64,000 bases of DNA, taken from contig NZ_CP077970.1 of NCBI RefSeq assembly GCF_024758505.1, positions 620,001-684,000 of the forward strand. The letters are read 5' to 3'. Every line of letters starts with the position of its first letter. Positions within the stretch are counted from its first letter, which is position 1. This stretch comes from Bradyrhizobium arachidis. GTDB lineage: Bacteria; Pseudomonadota; Alphaproteobacteria; Rhizobiales; Xanthobacteraceae. The position numbers and the translations under genes were made by a program. The notes under the pieces were generated by a model. That model was not told the DNA's origin. It ran no database searches and worked only from the letters and a program-made list of their open reading frames with translations. This document shows positions 51,443 through 61,756 of the stretch, in pieces.

Positions 51443-52309
51443 ATGAGCGACAAGGCCGTCATCACCTGCGCGCTGAACGGCGTGCTCACCGATCCCAAGC
51501 AGCACAACGTGCCGGTCACGCCGGAACAGATGGCGCGTGAGGCCAGGGCCGCGTTCGACGCCGGCGCTAGCATCATGCACATCCATCTGCGCCAGCAGGC
51601 GCCGAACAAGGGACACCTGCCGTCCTGGGAGGTCAGCGTCAGCAAGGAGATCCAGCAGGCGATCCGCGAAGCCTGCCCCGGCGTGATCATCAACCACACC
51701 TCGGGTGTCTCAGGTCCGAACTACTCTGGCGCGCTGGATTGCATCCGCGAGACCAGGCCGGAGATCGCGGCCTGCAACGCCGGCTCGCTGAACTATCTGA
51801 AGGTCAAGGCCGACAACACATGGGCCTGGCCGCCGATGATGTTCGACAACGCGGTCGAGAAGGTGAAGGACTATCTCGACGTCATGAACGCGGTCGGCAC
51901 CATTCCCGAGTTCGAATGCTTTGACGTCGGCATCGTCCGCTGCGTCGGCATGTACACCCAGGTCGGCATGTACAAGGGGCCGCTGGAATACAACTTCGTC
52001 ATGGGCGTCGCCTCCGGCATGCCGTCTGATCCCGAGCTATTGCCGATCCTGATCAAGCTGAAGCGCCCCGAGGCGCATTTTCAGGTCACCGCGATCGGGC
52101 GCGAAGAAATCTGGCCGCTGCATCAGCGCTGCGCCGATCTCGGCGGCCACCTGCGCACCGGGCTGGAGGACACTTTCTATCTCGCCGACGGCAGGAAGGT
52201 GACCTCGAACGGCCAGCTCATCGAAGCCGTCGCCGCCTGCGCAAGGCGCGCGGGCCGCGAGATCGCGAGCCCGGCAGAAGCGCGGAAGATCTTTGGGACG
52301 AATCGGTAG
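51443..52309 (+). CDS. Beta-keto acid cleavage enzyme (BKACE), first copy
   Basis: A 288-residue TIM-barrel enzyme. His46 and His48 (MHIHLR) bind zinc at the same residue numbers as in 3-keto-5-aminohexanoate cleavage enzyme, and Glu242 (TGLEDTFY) is the third ligand. The family condenses a beta-keto acid with acetyl-CoA, giving acetoacetate and a new acyl-CoA. Substrates range from lysine-degradation intermediates to dehydrocarnitine. It lies directly upstream of the acyl-CoA carboxylase genes. A second, distant BKACE is encoded at 61757-62680. Confidence 0.92.
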   Translation: MSDKAVITCALNGVLTDPKQHNVPVTPEQMAREARAAFDAGASIMHIHLRQQAPNKGHLPSWEVSVSKEIQQAIREACPGVIINHTSGVSGPNYSGALDCIRETRPEIAACNAGSLNYLKVKADNTWAWPPMMFDNAVEKVKDYLDVMNAVGTIPEFECFDVGIVRCVGMYTQVGMYKGPLEYNFVMGVASGMPSDPELLPILIKLKRPEAHFQVTAIGREEIWPLHQRCADLGGHLRTGLEDTFYLADGRKVTSNGQLIEAVAACARRAGREIASPAEARKIFGTNR

Positions 52310-52320
52310 CCACATCCTTT

Positions 52321-52437
52321 CATTCCGGGGCACGCGAAGCGTGAACCCAAATGCGCAATCGCGCATTTTGAAATCTCGAGATTCTCCGATGCGCAATTGC
52401 GCATCGTAGTTCGATGCTGACGCATCGCCCCGGAATG
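52321..52437. repeat. Repeat family C copy 3 with inner 18-base palindrome
   Basis: Outer arms CATTCCGGGGC and GCCCCGGAATG match copies 1 and 2. The centre differs: it contains GATGCGCAATTGCGCATC at 52388-52405, a perfect palindrome, and a related ATGCGCAATCGCGCAT upstream. It ends 18 bases before the carboxylase start. Confidence 0.75.
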
Positions 52438-52455
52438 TCGGAGCAAGTTGAGTTC

Positions 52456-54072
52456 ATGTCCATCATCGAAAATACCATCTCCCCCGGCGGTGCGGCCTAC
52501 CAGGCCAACCGCGACGGCATGCTGGGACTGATCGACCGGATGCGCACGCTGGAAGAGCGCACGCGCGCGGCATCTGCCGCCGCAAAAGATCGCTTCCACA
52601 AGCGCGGCCAACTCCTGCCGCGCGAACGCGTTGCGCTGGTGCTCGATCCCGGTGCTCCCTTTATCGAGCTCTCGACGCTCGCCGGCTACATGTTCGACGT
52701 GCCGGATCCGAACAAGAGCGTGCCCGGTGGCGGCGTCGTCGCCGGCATTGGTTTCGTCTCCGGTGTCCGCTGCATGGTGAGCGCGAGTGACGCCGGCATC
52801 GACGCCGGCGCGCTGCAGCCTTACGGCCTCGACAAGACGCTGCGGGTGCAGGAGCTCGCGCTGGAGAACAAGCTGCCTTACGTGCAGCTGGTCGAGAGCG
52901 CCGGCGCCAATCTCTTGCGCTACCGCGTCGAGGATTTCGTTCGCGGCGGCAACATCTTTCGCAATCTTGCGCGGCTGTCGGCGGCGGGCCTGCCCGTCGT
53001 CACGGTGACGCACGGCTCCTCCACCGCGGGCGGCGCCTATCAGACCGGCCTGTCCGATTACATCGTGATGGTGCGCGGCCGCACGCGCGCCTTCCTCGCC
53101 GGACCGCCGCTGCTGAAAGCCGCCACCGGCGAGGTCGCGACCGAAGAAGAGCTCGGCGGTGCCGAGATGCATACGTCGATCTCGGGCCTCGGCGATTATC
53201 TCGCCGAGGACGACCGTGATGGCTTGCGTATCGCCCGTGAGATCATGGCGGCATTGGAGTGGGACCGGCCGGGCAGGGCAGCCGCGCAGTTCAAGCCGCC
53301 GCGTTACGACCAGGACGAGTTGCTCGGCATCATGCCAATGGACCACAAGCGTCCCGTCGACATGAAGCAGGTGATCGCGCGCATCGTCGACGATTCCGAT
53401 TTCACCGAGATGGCGCCGAATTACGGCCCCGCCACCGTCTGCGGCCATGCCCGCATCGAGGGACAGGCGATCGGCATCATCACCAATAACGGCCCGCTTG
53501 ATCCGGCCGGCGCCAACAAGGCGACGCATTTCATCCAGGCCTGCTGCCAGACCCGCACGCCAATCCTCTATCTCAACAACACAACGGGCTACATGGTCGG
53601 CAAAGCCTATGAAGAGGCCGGCATGATCAAGCATGGCTCAAAGATGATCCAGGCGGTGACTTCGGCGACGGTGCCGCAGATCACGATCTATTGCGGCGCG
53701 TCCTTCGGCGCTGGCAATTACGGCATGTGCGGGCGCGGCTTTCATCCACGCTTCTGCTTCTCCTGGCCCAATGCGAAAACCGCCGTGATGGGCGGCGAGC
53801 AGGCCGCCGAGACCATGGCGATCGTGACGGAGGCCGCCGCCGCACGCCGCGGCAAGCCGATCGAGAAGGAGAAGCTCGAGGCCATGAAGGCGCAGATCGT
53901 CGGCGTGTTCGACGGCCAGATGGACGTATTCTCGACCAGCGCGCGCGTGCTCGACGACGGCGTGATCGATCCGCGCGACACCCGCGCGACCCTCGCCGAG
54001 GTGCTTTCGATCTGCCGCGAAGGCGACGTCCGCGCGCCCCAGCGCATGCAATTCTCGGTGGCCCGCCCATGA
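52456..54072 (+). CDS. Acyl-CoA carboxylase, carboxyltransferase (beta) subunit
   Basis: A 538-residue protein with N- and C-terminal crotonase-like halves. The first has SASDAGIDAGALQPYGLDKTLRVQELALENKLP, and the second has GIITNNGPLDPAGANKATHFIQACCQTRTPILYLNNTTGYMVG. The type is that of methylcrotonyl- or geranyl-CoA carboxylase beta. It moves CO2 from carboxybiotin to an acyl-CoA. The last four bases (ATGA) overlap the start of the alpha subunit gene, so the subunits are made together. The first Met with a plausible start is at 52456. Confidence 0.92.
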   Translation: MSIIENTISPGGAAYQANRDGMLGLIDRMRTLEERTRAASAAAKDRFHKRGQLLPRERVALVLDPGAPFIELSTLAGYMFDVPDPNKSVPGGGVVAGIGFVSGVRCMVSASDAGIDAGALQPYGLDKTLRVQELALENKLPYVQLVESAGANLLRYRVEDFVRGGNIFRNLARLSAAGLPVVTVTHGSSTAGGAYQTGLSDYIVMVRGRTRAFLAGPPLLKAATGEVATEEELGGAEMHTSISGLGDYLAEDDRDGLRIAREIMAALEWDRPGRAAAQFKPPRYDQDELLGIMPMDHKRPVDMKQVIARIVDDSDFTEMAPNYGPATVCGHARIEGQAIGIITNNGPLDPAGANKATHFIQACCQTRTPILYLNNTTGYMVGKAYEEAGMIKHGSKMIQAVTSATVPQITIYCGASFGAGNYGMCGRGFHPRFCFSWPNAKTAVMGGEQAAETMAIVTEAAAARRGKPIEKEKLEAMKAQIVGVFDGQMDVFSTSARVLDDGVIDPRDTRATLAEVLSICREGDVRAPQRMQFSVARP

Positions 54073-56045
54073 GGAACGGATCAGTGCAGCATCGGGCGTT
54101 CTTCAAGGTTTTGGTCGCCAACCGCGGCGAGATCGCGCTCCGCGTGATGCGCAGTGCGCGCCGGCTCGGGCTCGGCGTCGTCGCGGTCTATTCGGACGCC
54201 GACCGCGACGCGCTTCATGTGCGGCAGGCCGACCAGGCCGTGCGCATTGGCGAGGCGCTGCCGGCGCAGTCCTATCTCAATATTCCTGCGATCATCGACG
54301 CGGCGAAGGCGAGCGGCGCAGATGCCGTGCATCCCGGCTACGGCTTCCTCGCCGAGAACGAGGAGTTTGCAAAGGCTTGCAAGGATGCTGGCCTCGTCTT
54401 CATCGGTCCGTCGCCGCAGGCGATTTTGGCGATGGGTAACAAGGCCGGCGCCAAGGAGATCATGAGGAAGGCCGGCGTCCCTATCGTCCCCGGCTATCAG
54501 GGTGCCGATCAAGGCGCCGAAGTCATGCTCGCGGAGGCCAAGAAGATCGGCTTCCCCGTGATGATCAAGGCCGTCGCCGGCGGTGGCGGCCGCGGCATGC
54601 GGCTCGTGAACGACGCGGCGTCGTTTCCCGATGCGCTGCGCAGCGCGCGCTCCGAGGCCAAGGCCGCGTTCGGCGATGGCAGCGTCATCCTCGAACGCGC
54701 CATCCAGAACCCGCGCCACATCGAGATCCAGGTGTTCGGCGATATCAACGGCAACGCCATTCATCTCGGCGAGCGCGATTGCTCGGTGCAGCGCCGGCAC
54801 CAGAAGCTGATTGAGGAGGCGCCGTCACCCGCGGTCACGTCGGAACTGCGCGCGAGAATGGGCGAGGTCGCAGTCGCCGCCGTCAAGGCACTGCACTATG
54901 AGGGCGCCGGCACGCTGGAATTTTTGCTCGACGAACACGGCGAGTTCTACTTCATGGAGATGAATACGCGTCTCCAGGTCGAGCATCCCGTGACGGAAGC
55001 CATCACCGGGCTCGACCTCGTCGAGCTGCAGTTGCGCGTCGCGCGCGGCGAACCGTTACCCGTCAAGCAGCAGGACATCACCTTCTCGGGCCACGCCATC
55101 GAGGTGCGGCTCTGCTCGGAAGACGCTACGCATGATTTCATGCCGCAATCCGGCCGCATGGCGCGCTGGCAGGTGCCGAACGACATCCGCGTCGAGCACG
55201 CGCTGCTATCAGGGTCGGAAATCCCGCCATTCTACGATTCCATGATCGCAAAAGTCATCAGCCATGGCGCCACGCGCGAGGAAGCGCGGGGGCGGCTCAT
55301 CGTCGGCCTGGAGCAGCTCGTGGCCTTCGGCGTCACCACCAACCAGGCGTTCTTGATGTCGTGCCTGCGTCATTCCGGCTTTGCGCGCGGCGAGGCGACC
55401 ACGGCCTTCATCGGTGCGCATCGCGACGAGCTGCTGGCGCCGCGCAAGGATGGTGCGTCCGACACAGCGCTTGCGGGCCTCCTGCTCTATGTCACCAATC
55501 CCAATGCTCCGTCGTGGCGCAGCGGGCGGAGCCTGGCGGCGACCTTCCCGCTGCCGGTGCAGATCGAAATCGATGGCAAGGCGCACGAGCTGGAAGTGAC
55601 GCGCGAACGCGACGGCAGCTATGTCGTCGCGATTGGCGAACAGACGCACACATTCGAGATCGGCCAGCTCGATCCGGACACCATCCGCTTCCGCCACGAC
55701 GGCGTGATGGACACTGCAAAATTCTATCGCGACGGCGACCGGCTCTACGTCCAGCATCGCGGCCTGCCGCTCGCGGCAACCGACCTCACGCTTGCCCCGC
55801 CAAAGGCGGCGGCTGCCAATGGTGGCGACGGAAAGGTGCGTGCCGCCATGAACGGCCGCGTCGTCGCTGTCCTCGTCAAGCCCGGCGACCGCGTGACCGC
55901 GGGCCAGCCGGTCATGACGCTGGAAGCGATGAAGATGGAGCACGTCCACAAGGCTGGCATCGACGGCGTCATCGCGGCGATCGACGTCGCCGAGGGCGAG
56001 CAGGTGACCACGGGCAGGATCGTGGTGGAGATCGGGGCGGGGTAG
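54069..56045 (+). CDS. Acyl-CoA carboxylase, biotin carboxylase and carrier (alpha) subunit
   Basis: A 658-residue protein. Residues 10-455 are the biotin carboxylase: VLVANRGEIALRVMRSARRLG, the ATP-grasp loop KAVAGGGGRGMR, and FMEMNTRLQVEHPVTE. The C-terminal biotinyl domain has EAMKMEH with Lys622 as the biotin site. It carboxylates biotin using ATP and bicarbonate. Together with the beta subunit it forms a methylcrotonyl/geranyl-CoA-carboxylase-like complex. The substrate is not given by sequence alone. It ends 17 bases before a strong hairpin. Confidence 0.95.
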   Translation: MRNGSVQHRAFFKVLVANRGEIALRVMRSARRLGLGVVAVYSDADRDALHVRQADQAVRIGEALPAQSYLNIPAIIDAAKASGADAVHPGYGFLAENEEFAKACKDAGLVFIGPSPQAILAMGNKAGAKEIMRKAGVPIVPGYQGADQGAEVMLAEAKKIGFPVMIKAVAGGGGRGMRLVNDAASFPDALRSARSEAKAAFGDGSVILERAIQNPRHIEIQVFGDINGNAIHLGERDCSVQRRHQKLIEEAPSPAVTSELRARMGEVAVAAVKALHYEGAGTLEFLLDEHGEFYFMEMNTRLQVEHPVTEAITGLDLVELQLRVARGEPLPVKQQDITFSGHAIEVRLCSEDATHDFMPQSGRMARWQVPNDIRVEHALLSGSEIPPFYDSMIAKVISHGATREEARGRLIVGLEQLVAFGVTTNQAFLMSCLRHSGFARGEATTAFIGAHRDELLAPRKDGASDTALAGLLLYVTNPNAPSWRSGRSLAATFPLPVQIEIDGKAHELEVTRERDGSYVVAIGEQTHTFEIGQLDPDTIRFRHDGVMDTAKFYRDGDRLYVQHRGLPLAATDLTLAPPKAAAANGGDGKVRAAMNGRVVAVLVKPGDRVTAGQPVMTLEAMKMEHVHKAGIDGVIAAIDVAEGEQVTTGRIVVEIGAG

Positions 56046-56062
56046 CCGCCTCAAATTCAACT

Positions 56063-56088
56063 GTCGTCCCGGCCTTCGCCGGGACGAC
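56063..56088. terminator. Perfect hairpin between convergent carboxylase and ABC genes
   Basis: GTCGTCCCGG, CCTTCG, CCGGGACGAC: a ten-base-pair perfect stem with six-base loop, exactly filling the 44-base gap between two converging genes. It should serve as a bidirectional transcript end. The same arms occur at 63566-63603. Confidence 0.65.
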
Positions 56089-56089
56089 G

Positions 56090-57076
56090 TCAAGGTGATC
56101 GTCCCGTTCCCTCATTCAGCAGACACGCCACCTGGTGCCCGCCGCCGGCGTCCACCAGCGCCGGCCGCTCGCTCTTGCAGCGGTCCATCGCAAAGCGGCA
56201 GCGGGTGTGAAAGGCGCAGCCGGATGGCGGATTGACCGGGCTCGGCACGTCGCCGTCGACCAGCGGCGCAAGCCGCTTTGCGTGCGGATTGGCGATCGGC
56301 ACCGAGGCGAGCAGGGCCTGCGTGTAGGGATGGCGCGGATTCTTGAACAGCTCGTCCTTGTCGGCGATCTCGACGATGCGGCCGAGATACATCACCGCGA
56401 CGCGGTGGCTGATATGGGCGACCACCGCAAGGTCATGCGCGATGAAGAGATAGGAAAAACCGTGCTGGCGCTGCAGGTCGATCAGGAGGTTGATGACCTG
56501 CGCCTGGATCGAGACGTCGAGCGCGGAGACCGGCTCGTCGCAGACGATCAGGTCTGGCTCCAGCGCGAGCGCGCGGGCGATGCAGATGCGCTGACGCTGG
56601 CCGCCGGAGAATTGATGCGGAAAATTGCGCATCTGGTCGGGCCGCAGCCCCACCTGCTCGAACAGTTTTGCGACGCGCGCCTCCAGCTCCTTGCCGCTGG
56701 CGAGGCCATGCACCGCGATCGGTTCGCCGACGATGTCGCCGGCGGTCATGCGCGGGTTGAGCGAGGCAAAAGGATCCTGGAACACGATCTGCATCGAGCG
56801 GCGGTGAGGACGCAGTTCGGTCTTTGAGAGGCGGGTGATGTCCTCGCCGCGCAGCCGGATCTGGCCCGAGGTCGGCTCGACCAGCCGCAACACGCTGCGC
56901 GCCACCGTCGACTTGCCGCAGCCGGATTCACCGACCAGGCCGAGCGTCTCGCCCGGGGCAAGGGCGAAGCTGACGCCATCGACCGCATGCACGGTGCCGA
57001 CCTGCCGCCGCAGCACGCCGGCGCGCACCGGATAGTGCTTGATGAGGTCGGTGACCTCTAACAGCGCCTCGGTCAT
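56090..57076 (-). CDS. Dpp/Opp-type ABC transporter ATPase (DppF-like)
   Basis: A 328-residue ATPase: Walker A GESGCGKS, signature SGGQRQRI, Walker B LIVCDEP. The C-terminal extension typical of oligopeptide transporters has four Cys (CAFHTRC, DRC, VAC), a possible metal or iron-sulfur site. It powers peptide-type import with the DppD-like ATPase, whose stop codon it overlaps by four bases. It is last in a five-gene operon. Confidence 0.93.
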   Translation of the reverse strand: MTEALLEVTDLIKHYPVRAGVLRRQVGTVHAVDGVSFALAPGETLGLVGESGCGKSTVARSVLRLVEPTSGQIRLRGEDITRLSKTELRPHRRSMQIVFQDPFASLNPRMTAGDIVGEPIAVHGLASGKELEARVAKLFEQVGLRPDQMRNFPHQFSGGQRQRICIARALALEPDLIVCDEPVSALDVSIQAQVINLLIDLQRQHGFSYLFIAHDLAVVAHISHRVAVMYLGRIVEIADKDELFKNPRHPYTQALLASVPIANPHAKRLAPLVDGDVPSPVNPPSGCAFHTRCRFAMDRCKSERPALVDAGGGHQVACLLNEGTGRSP

Positions 57077-58083
57077 GCCACCGCCTCCGCGACATCAGCC
57101 GCGCGCCAGCAGGCGGCGAGGTGGCGGCCGCCAAGATCTTCCAGCGGCGGATACTCCTCCTGGCAGCGCTTGACCGCGAGCTTGCAACGCGGCGCGAAGG
57201 CGCAGCCTTTCGGCAGCCGCACCAGTGACGGCACCGTGCCGGGAATTTCGTTGAGCCGCGCCTGCGCCGCGACGCCGGATGCCGGCACGGCCGGGATCGA
57301 GGCCATCAGGCCGCGCGTATAGGGATGTTTGGGGTTGGCGAACAGCTGCTCCACCGTCGCTTCCTCGACCTTCTTGCCCGCATACATCACGATCACGCGC
57401 TGCGCCGTCTGCGCAACCACGCCGAGATCGTGCGTGATCAGCACGAGGCCGGTGCCGAGCTCCTTCTGCAGGTCGAGGATCAGCGCCAGGATTTGCGCCT
57501 GGATGGTGACGTCGAGCGCGGTGGTCGGCTCGTCGGCGATCAGCAGCACGGGACGGCAAGCCAGCGCCATCGCGATCATCGCGCGCTGGCGCATACCGCC
57601 GGAGAGCTGATGCGGATATTCCCTGGCGCGCCGCGCCGGCTCGGGAATGCGCACCAGGCGAAGCATCTCGACCGCGATGGCCTGGGCTTCTTTGGTCGAA
57701 AGCTTCCTGTGCAGCCGCACCGCCTCGGTGATCTGATCGCCGATCCGCATTACCGGATTGAGCGAGGTCATCGGCTCCTGAAAGATCATCGAGATGCGGT
57801 TGCCCCTGATCGCGCGCATCTGCGCCTCGTCCAGCGCCAGCAAATCGGTGCCTTCGAGCGTCACGGAGCCGCCGACAATGCGGCCGGGCGGATCCGGCAC
57901 CAGCCGCATGAGGGAGAGTGCGGTCACGCTCTTGCCGCAGCCGGATTCGCCGACGATCGCCAGCGTCTCGCCGCGCTTCACGCTGAACGAGACGTCATCC
58001 ACCGCCTTGAACAGGCCGGAATTGGTGAAGAACACCGTCTTCAGGTTCTTCACATCGAGCACGATATCGGGGCCATCTGCCAT
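57073..58083 (-). CDS. Dpp/Opp-type ABC transporter ATPase (DppD-like)
   Basis: A 336-residue ATPase: Walker A GESGCGKS, signature SGGMRQRA, Walker B LLIADEP, and the oligopeptide-type C-terminal extension with four Cys ([13 protein letters not shown]). It overlaps the upstream permease gene by one base (TGATG) and the downstream ATPase gene by four, so the three are made in step. It pairs with the DppF-like subunit. Confidence 0.93.
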   Translation of the reverse strand: MADGPDIVLDVKNLKTVFFTNSGLFKAVDDVSFSVKRGETLAIVGESGCGKSVTALSLMRLVPDPPGRIVGGSVTLEGTDLLALDEAQMRAIRGNRISMIFQEPMTSLNPVMRIGDQITEAVRLHRKLSTKEAQAIAVEMLRLVRIPEPARRAREYPHQLSGGMRQRAMIAMALACRPVLLIADEPTTALDVTIQAQILALILDLQKELGTGLVLITHDLGVVAQTAQRVIVMYAGKKVEEATVEQLFANPKHPYTRGLMASIPAVPASGVAAQARLNEIPGTVPSLVRLPKGCAFAPRCKLAVKRCQEEYPPLEDLGGRHLAACWRAADVAEAVA

Positions 58084-58976
58084 CAGCCGCGCTGCCTTGG
58101 ATCGAGGATGTCGCGCAGCGCGTCACCGAACAGGTTTGTGCCGAACACCGCCAGGCTGATCGCAACACCTGGAAAGATCACCAGCCACGGCGCGGTGCGG
58201 ACATATTCGGCGGCCGATTCCGACAGCATGCGGCCCCAGGACGGATAGGGTTCGGGAATGCCGAGGCCGAGGAACGACAGCGAGGCTTCGGTGAGGATCG
58301 TCGAGCCGAGCTGGGCGGTGGCGAGCACGATCAGCGGCGCCAGCGTGTTCGGCAGCACGTGGCGGAGCGCAATCCGCACCTCGCTCATGCCGATCGATTT
58401 CGCCGCCTCCACGAAGGGCTGCTCGCGCAGCGCCAGCGTGTTGGCACGGATGACGCGCGCCACCGTCGGGATCAGGGGAATGGCGATCGCGATGATCACG
58501 TTGGGCAGCGATGGCCCGAGCGCCGCCGTCATCACCAGCGCCAGCACCAGCAGCGGCAGCGCCTGGAGGATGTCGGAGACGCGCTGGAACACGAGGTCGA
58601 CCCAGCCGGACAGATAGCCCGACGTCAGTCCGACGATGACACCGATCGAGGCGCCGAGCGCGGTCGATCCGATGCCGACCGCGAGCGAGATCCGCGCGCC
58701 GTGGATGATGCGGCTGAACACGTCGCGGCCGAAGGAATCGGTGCCCATCCAGTGCGCCGCACTGGGACGGGCCAGGGCATGCGCGGCGTCGACGGTGAGG
58801 GGGTCGAAGCGGGCGATGAAGTCGGCAAAGACCGCCGTGAAGACGAACAGAATCATGATGACGAGGCCGGCTGCGCCCAGCACATGCCGCTGCGCCAGGA
58901 ACAGCACACGCCGCCAGCCTCCCGTCGCATTGGCGCCGGCGCGCCTCAGTTCGACATCAAAGTCGATCGCTGCCAT
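58083..58976 (-). CDS. Dpp/Opp-type ABC transporter permease (DppC-like)
   Basis: A 297-residue inner-membrane protein from ATG 58976, with AGGAGGGG upstream. About six membrane helices; the first is [21 protein letters not shown], after a cytoplasmic N terminus. [24 protein letters not shown] is the DppC family signature, and [21 protein letters not shown] is the EAA loop that contacts the ATPases. It lies ten bases after the DppB-like gene. Confidence 0.93.
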   Translation of the reverse strand: MAAIDFDVELRRAGANATGGWRRVLFLAQRHVLGAAGLVIMILFVFTAVFADFIARFDPLTVDAAHALARPSAAHWMGTDSFGRDVFSRIIHGARISLAVGIGSTALGASIGVIVGLTSGYLSGWVDLVFQRVSDILQALPLLVLALVMTAALGPSLPNVIIAIAIPLIPTVARVIRANTLALREQPFVEAAKSIGMSEVRIALRHVLPNTLAPLIVLATAQLGSTILTEASLSFLGLGIPEPYPSWGRMLSESAAEYVRTAPWLVIFPGVAISLAVFGTNLFGDALRDILDPRQRG

Positions 58977-58986
58977 GCATCCCCTC

Positions 58987-59934
58987 CTAATCCGTAAAGC
59001 GGATGCGCGGGTCGAACACCGCGTAGAGCATGTCGACGATAAAGTTCGCGAACACAACGACGACGGCGATGAACATCACGAGATTCTGTACGATCGGGTA
59101 GTCGCGCCAGCGGATCGCCTCGACAAGGAAGCGGGCGACGCCGGGAATGTTGAACACGGTCTCGGTCACGATCAGGCCGCCGATCAGGAAGGCCGCCTCG
59201 ATGCCGATCACGGTGATGACGGGCAAAATCGCGTTCTTCAGCGCGTGGTGATAGTTCACCGATGCATCCGAGGCGCCCTTTGCCCGCGCGGTGCGGATAT
59301 AATCCTGCCGCAGCACTTCCAGCATCGAGGAGCGCGTGATGCGCATGGTCAGCGCCGCGCTGCGGAAGCCGACGGCCGCCGCCGGCACGGCGTAGGTCGC
59401 GAATGCTTCAAGGAACGTCTTCGGATTGGGATTGAAGATCGGCATCTGGCCGAAGAACGACACCGACGCCGTGAGGATCAACAGGCCGAGCCAGAACGAG
59501 GGCAGCGACAGGCCGCTGAGGCTGATCACGCGCAGCGTATAGTCGAGCCGTGTGCCCTGCTTCACCGCGCTAATGACGCCCAAGGGAATCCCGATGGATG
59601 CGGAGAACAACAGCGCCAGCCCGGCCAGCCGCGCCGTGATCGGAATCCGCGGCAAGATCTCCTGGAGTGCCGGCTTCTCCGAGACGTAGGAGTAGCCGAA
59701 ATCACCGCGCAGCAAGCCGCTGATCCAGTGCCAGTACTGCACCACCAGCGGCTGGTCGATGCCGAGTTCTTTTTCCAGATTGGCCTTGTCGGCGGGATCG
59801 ACATAGCCGGCGGCCGCGAACAGGATGTCGACGATATTGCCGGGCACGATGCGCAACAGGAAGAAGATGACGACCGAGATCCCGAACAGGGTCACGAGCA
59901 TCAGGAACAGCCGCCGCACCAGATAGGCAAACAT
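58987..59934 (-). CDS. Dpp/Opp-type ABC transporter permease (DppB-like)
   Basis: A 315-residue inner-membrane protein with six or so helices. The N terminus MFAYLVRRLFLMLVTLFGISVVIFFLLRI is the first one, and DYIRTARAKGASDASVNYHHALKNAILPVITVIG is the EAA loop. With the DppC-like protein it forms the pore. It starts 40 bases after the binding-protein gene. Confidence 0.93.
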   Translation of the reverse strand: MFAYLVRRLFLMLVTLFGISVVIFFLLRIVPGNIVDILFAAAGYVDPADKANLEKELGIDQPLVVQYWHWISGLLRGDFGYSYVSEKPALQEILPRIPITARLAGLALLFSASIGIPLGVISAVKQGTRLDYTLRVISLSGLSLPSFWLGLLILTASVSFFGQMPIFNPNPKTFLEAFATYAVPAAAVGFRSAALTMRITRSSMLEVLRQDYIRTARAKGASDASVNYHHALKNAILPVITVIGIEAAFLIGGLIVTETVFNIPGVARFLVEAIRWRDYPIVQNLVMFIAVVVVFANFIVDMLYAVFDPRIRFTD

Positions 59935-59974
59935 CCTTCGCCCTCCGCGAGCCGCTAACCTTCAACCTATCGCG

Positions 59975-61573
59975 CTACTTGTCCAGCCAAACATCCTCGT
60001 AGCGAAAGCCATTATAGGAACTGTTGGACATGATCGTGATCCCCTTCACGTAGGGCTGCCAGCAGGTGCCGGCGCGCGCATGGAAGATGATCGGGCGAGC
60101 CACGTCCTCCTGCAGCTTCTTGTCGATGTCCCAGACCAGCTGCTTGCGCTTGCTCACGTCGATCTCCTGCGACTGCGCGTCGAACAGCTTTTCGATCTCC
60201 TTGTTGCAGTAGTTGGTGTAGTTCCGTTCCGACCCGCAGGAATAGTTCTCGTAGAAGGACTGATCGGGATCGTCGACGGAATTGCCGGTCAGATTGAGGC
60301 CGAGCATGTAATCCTTTCGCGCGACCTTCGGGAACCAATTCGCGGTCTCCACGACGTCGAGCTCGCCGTCGATATAGATGCTCTTGAGCTGGTCGATCAG
60401 GATCACCGCGGGATCGCGATATTCCGCGAGATTGCGCGTGGAAACCTTCACCGCGAGATGCTTGTCGGGACCGTAGCCGGCCTTCTGCATCAGCTTCTTC
60501 GCTTCCTCGCGGTTCGCGTTCACGTCCGGGCCGTAGCCGGGAATGCTCTCCAGCCTGTCCTTGGGCATGCCCCAGATGCCCTGCGGCGGCGGCAGCATGG
60601 TGCCGCCGATATCGGCTTGGCCTTCGAACAGGATGTTGACGAAGGCCTTGCGGTCCAGCGCCATCGCCATGGCACGGCGGATATCGATGTTGTCGAACGG
60701 CGCCGAGGTCGAATTGACGATGATGTTGGTCGAGACGTTGGTCGGCTCGACCACGCAAACAGCGTTTGGCGCCTGGGATTTCACGTCCTTCAGCAGCGGG
60801 ATCGTGATGTGCGTCGGGAAGGTCATGTCAAACTTGCCGGCGACGAAGGCCAGGATCGCGGTCGAGCGGTTCGGGATGATGGTGTACTCGATGCCGTCGA
60901 GATAGGGCCGGCCCCTCTTCCAGTAGTCGGGGTTGCGGACGAGCTTGATCGATTCATTGGCCTTGAACTCGACGAACTTGAACGGGCCGGTGCCAACAGG
61001 GTTGGTGCGCATGTCGCCGGGCGAGACGTGGCAGGGATAGACCGGCGTGTAGCCCGAGGCGAGCAGGGCCAGCAGCGAGGGCTGCGGCCGTTTCAGGTTG
61101 AAGGAGACCTCGAAATCGCCGTTGGTCGAGATGTCGTTGACCTCGCTGTACCAGGCCTTTCGTGGGTTCTGCCGGAATTTCTGCTGCGACTTGCCCATCA
61201 GCATCTCGAAGGTGCATTTGACGTCCGCCGAGGTGAACGGCTTGCCGTCGTGCCATTTGACGCCCTGGCGCAGCTTGAAGGTCAGCGTCTTGTTGTCGTT
61301 GACCCAGGCCCAGCTCTCCGCCAGCTCGGGCCTCAGCGTATCGGGGCTGTTCTGCGCGATGTGCTGGTCGTAGATGACGAGATTGTTGAACACCCCCATG
61401 AACGGCACGTTGATCGAGTAGGTCGCGCCTTCATGGATCGAGGCATTGGCGGGGCTGTCGCGGTGATACATCCGCAGGACACCGCCTTGTTTGCCCTCCC
61501 CGGCGAAAATGGTGGTGGGAACCGTCAGCAAAGATAGCGCCGCCATTGCGGCGAGCGCCCGCACGCTCCGCAT
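59975..61573 (-). CDS. Dpp/Opp-type ABC transporter substrate-binding protein
   Basis: About 532 residues. Of two near ATGs, the second (61573) has GGAGG six bases upstream, while the first follows it directly. Residues 1-25 are a Sec signal (LAAMAALSLLTVPTTIFA). The type II binding fold shows in LAESWAWVNDNKTLTFKLRQGVKWHDGKPFTSADV and PVGTGPFKFVEF. Its ligand may be a peptide, but such proteins also bind opines, nickel or sugars. It is first in the operon. The BKACE gene just upstream on the same strand could use what it imports. Confidence 0.92.
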   Translation of the reverse strand: MRSVRALAAMAALSLLTVPTTIFAGEGKQGGVLRMYHRDSPANASIHEGATYSINVPFMGVFNNLVIYDQHIAQNSPDTLRPELAESWAWVNDNKTLTFKLRQGVKWHDGKPFTSADVKCTFEMLMGKSQQKFRQNPRKAWYSEVNDISTNGDFEVSFNLKRPQPSLLALLASGYTPVYPCHVSPGDMRTNPVGTGPFKFVEFKANESIKLVRNPDYWKRGRPYLDGIEYTIIPNRSTAILAFVAGKFDMTFPTHITIPLLKDVKSQAPNAVCVVEPTNVSTNIIVNSTSAPFDNIDIRRAMAMALDRKAFVNILFEGQADIGGTMLPPPQGIWGMPKDRLESIPGYGPDVNANREEAKKLMQKAGYGPDKHLAVKVSTRNLAEYRDPAVILIDQLKSIYIDGELDVVETANWFPKVARKDYMLGLNLTGNSVDDPDQSFYENYSCGSERNYTNYCNKEIEKLFDAQSQEIDVSKRKQLVWDIDKKLQEDVARPIIFHARAGTCWQPYVKGITIMSNSSYNGFRYEDVWLDK

Positions 61574-61756
61574 GCTCATCCTCCCTCGACATCGGCCTTT
61601 GCGGCCTGTTTGGATGGACGATAGCGACGGGCGCGGGGGCAGGCAACGGCTAAGGCCAGTTGCCGCCTTGGTAATTCGGATGACGGAAGGCCGCAGGCGA
61701 CCCGTCTTTCACAATATGAGAGTGCGGGTGCGAACAACCGGCCGGACGCGGTCGCC

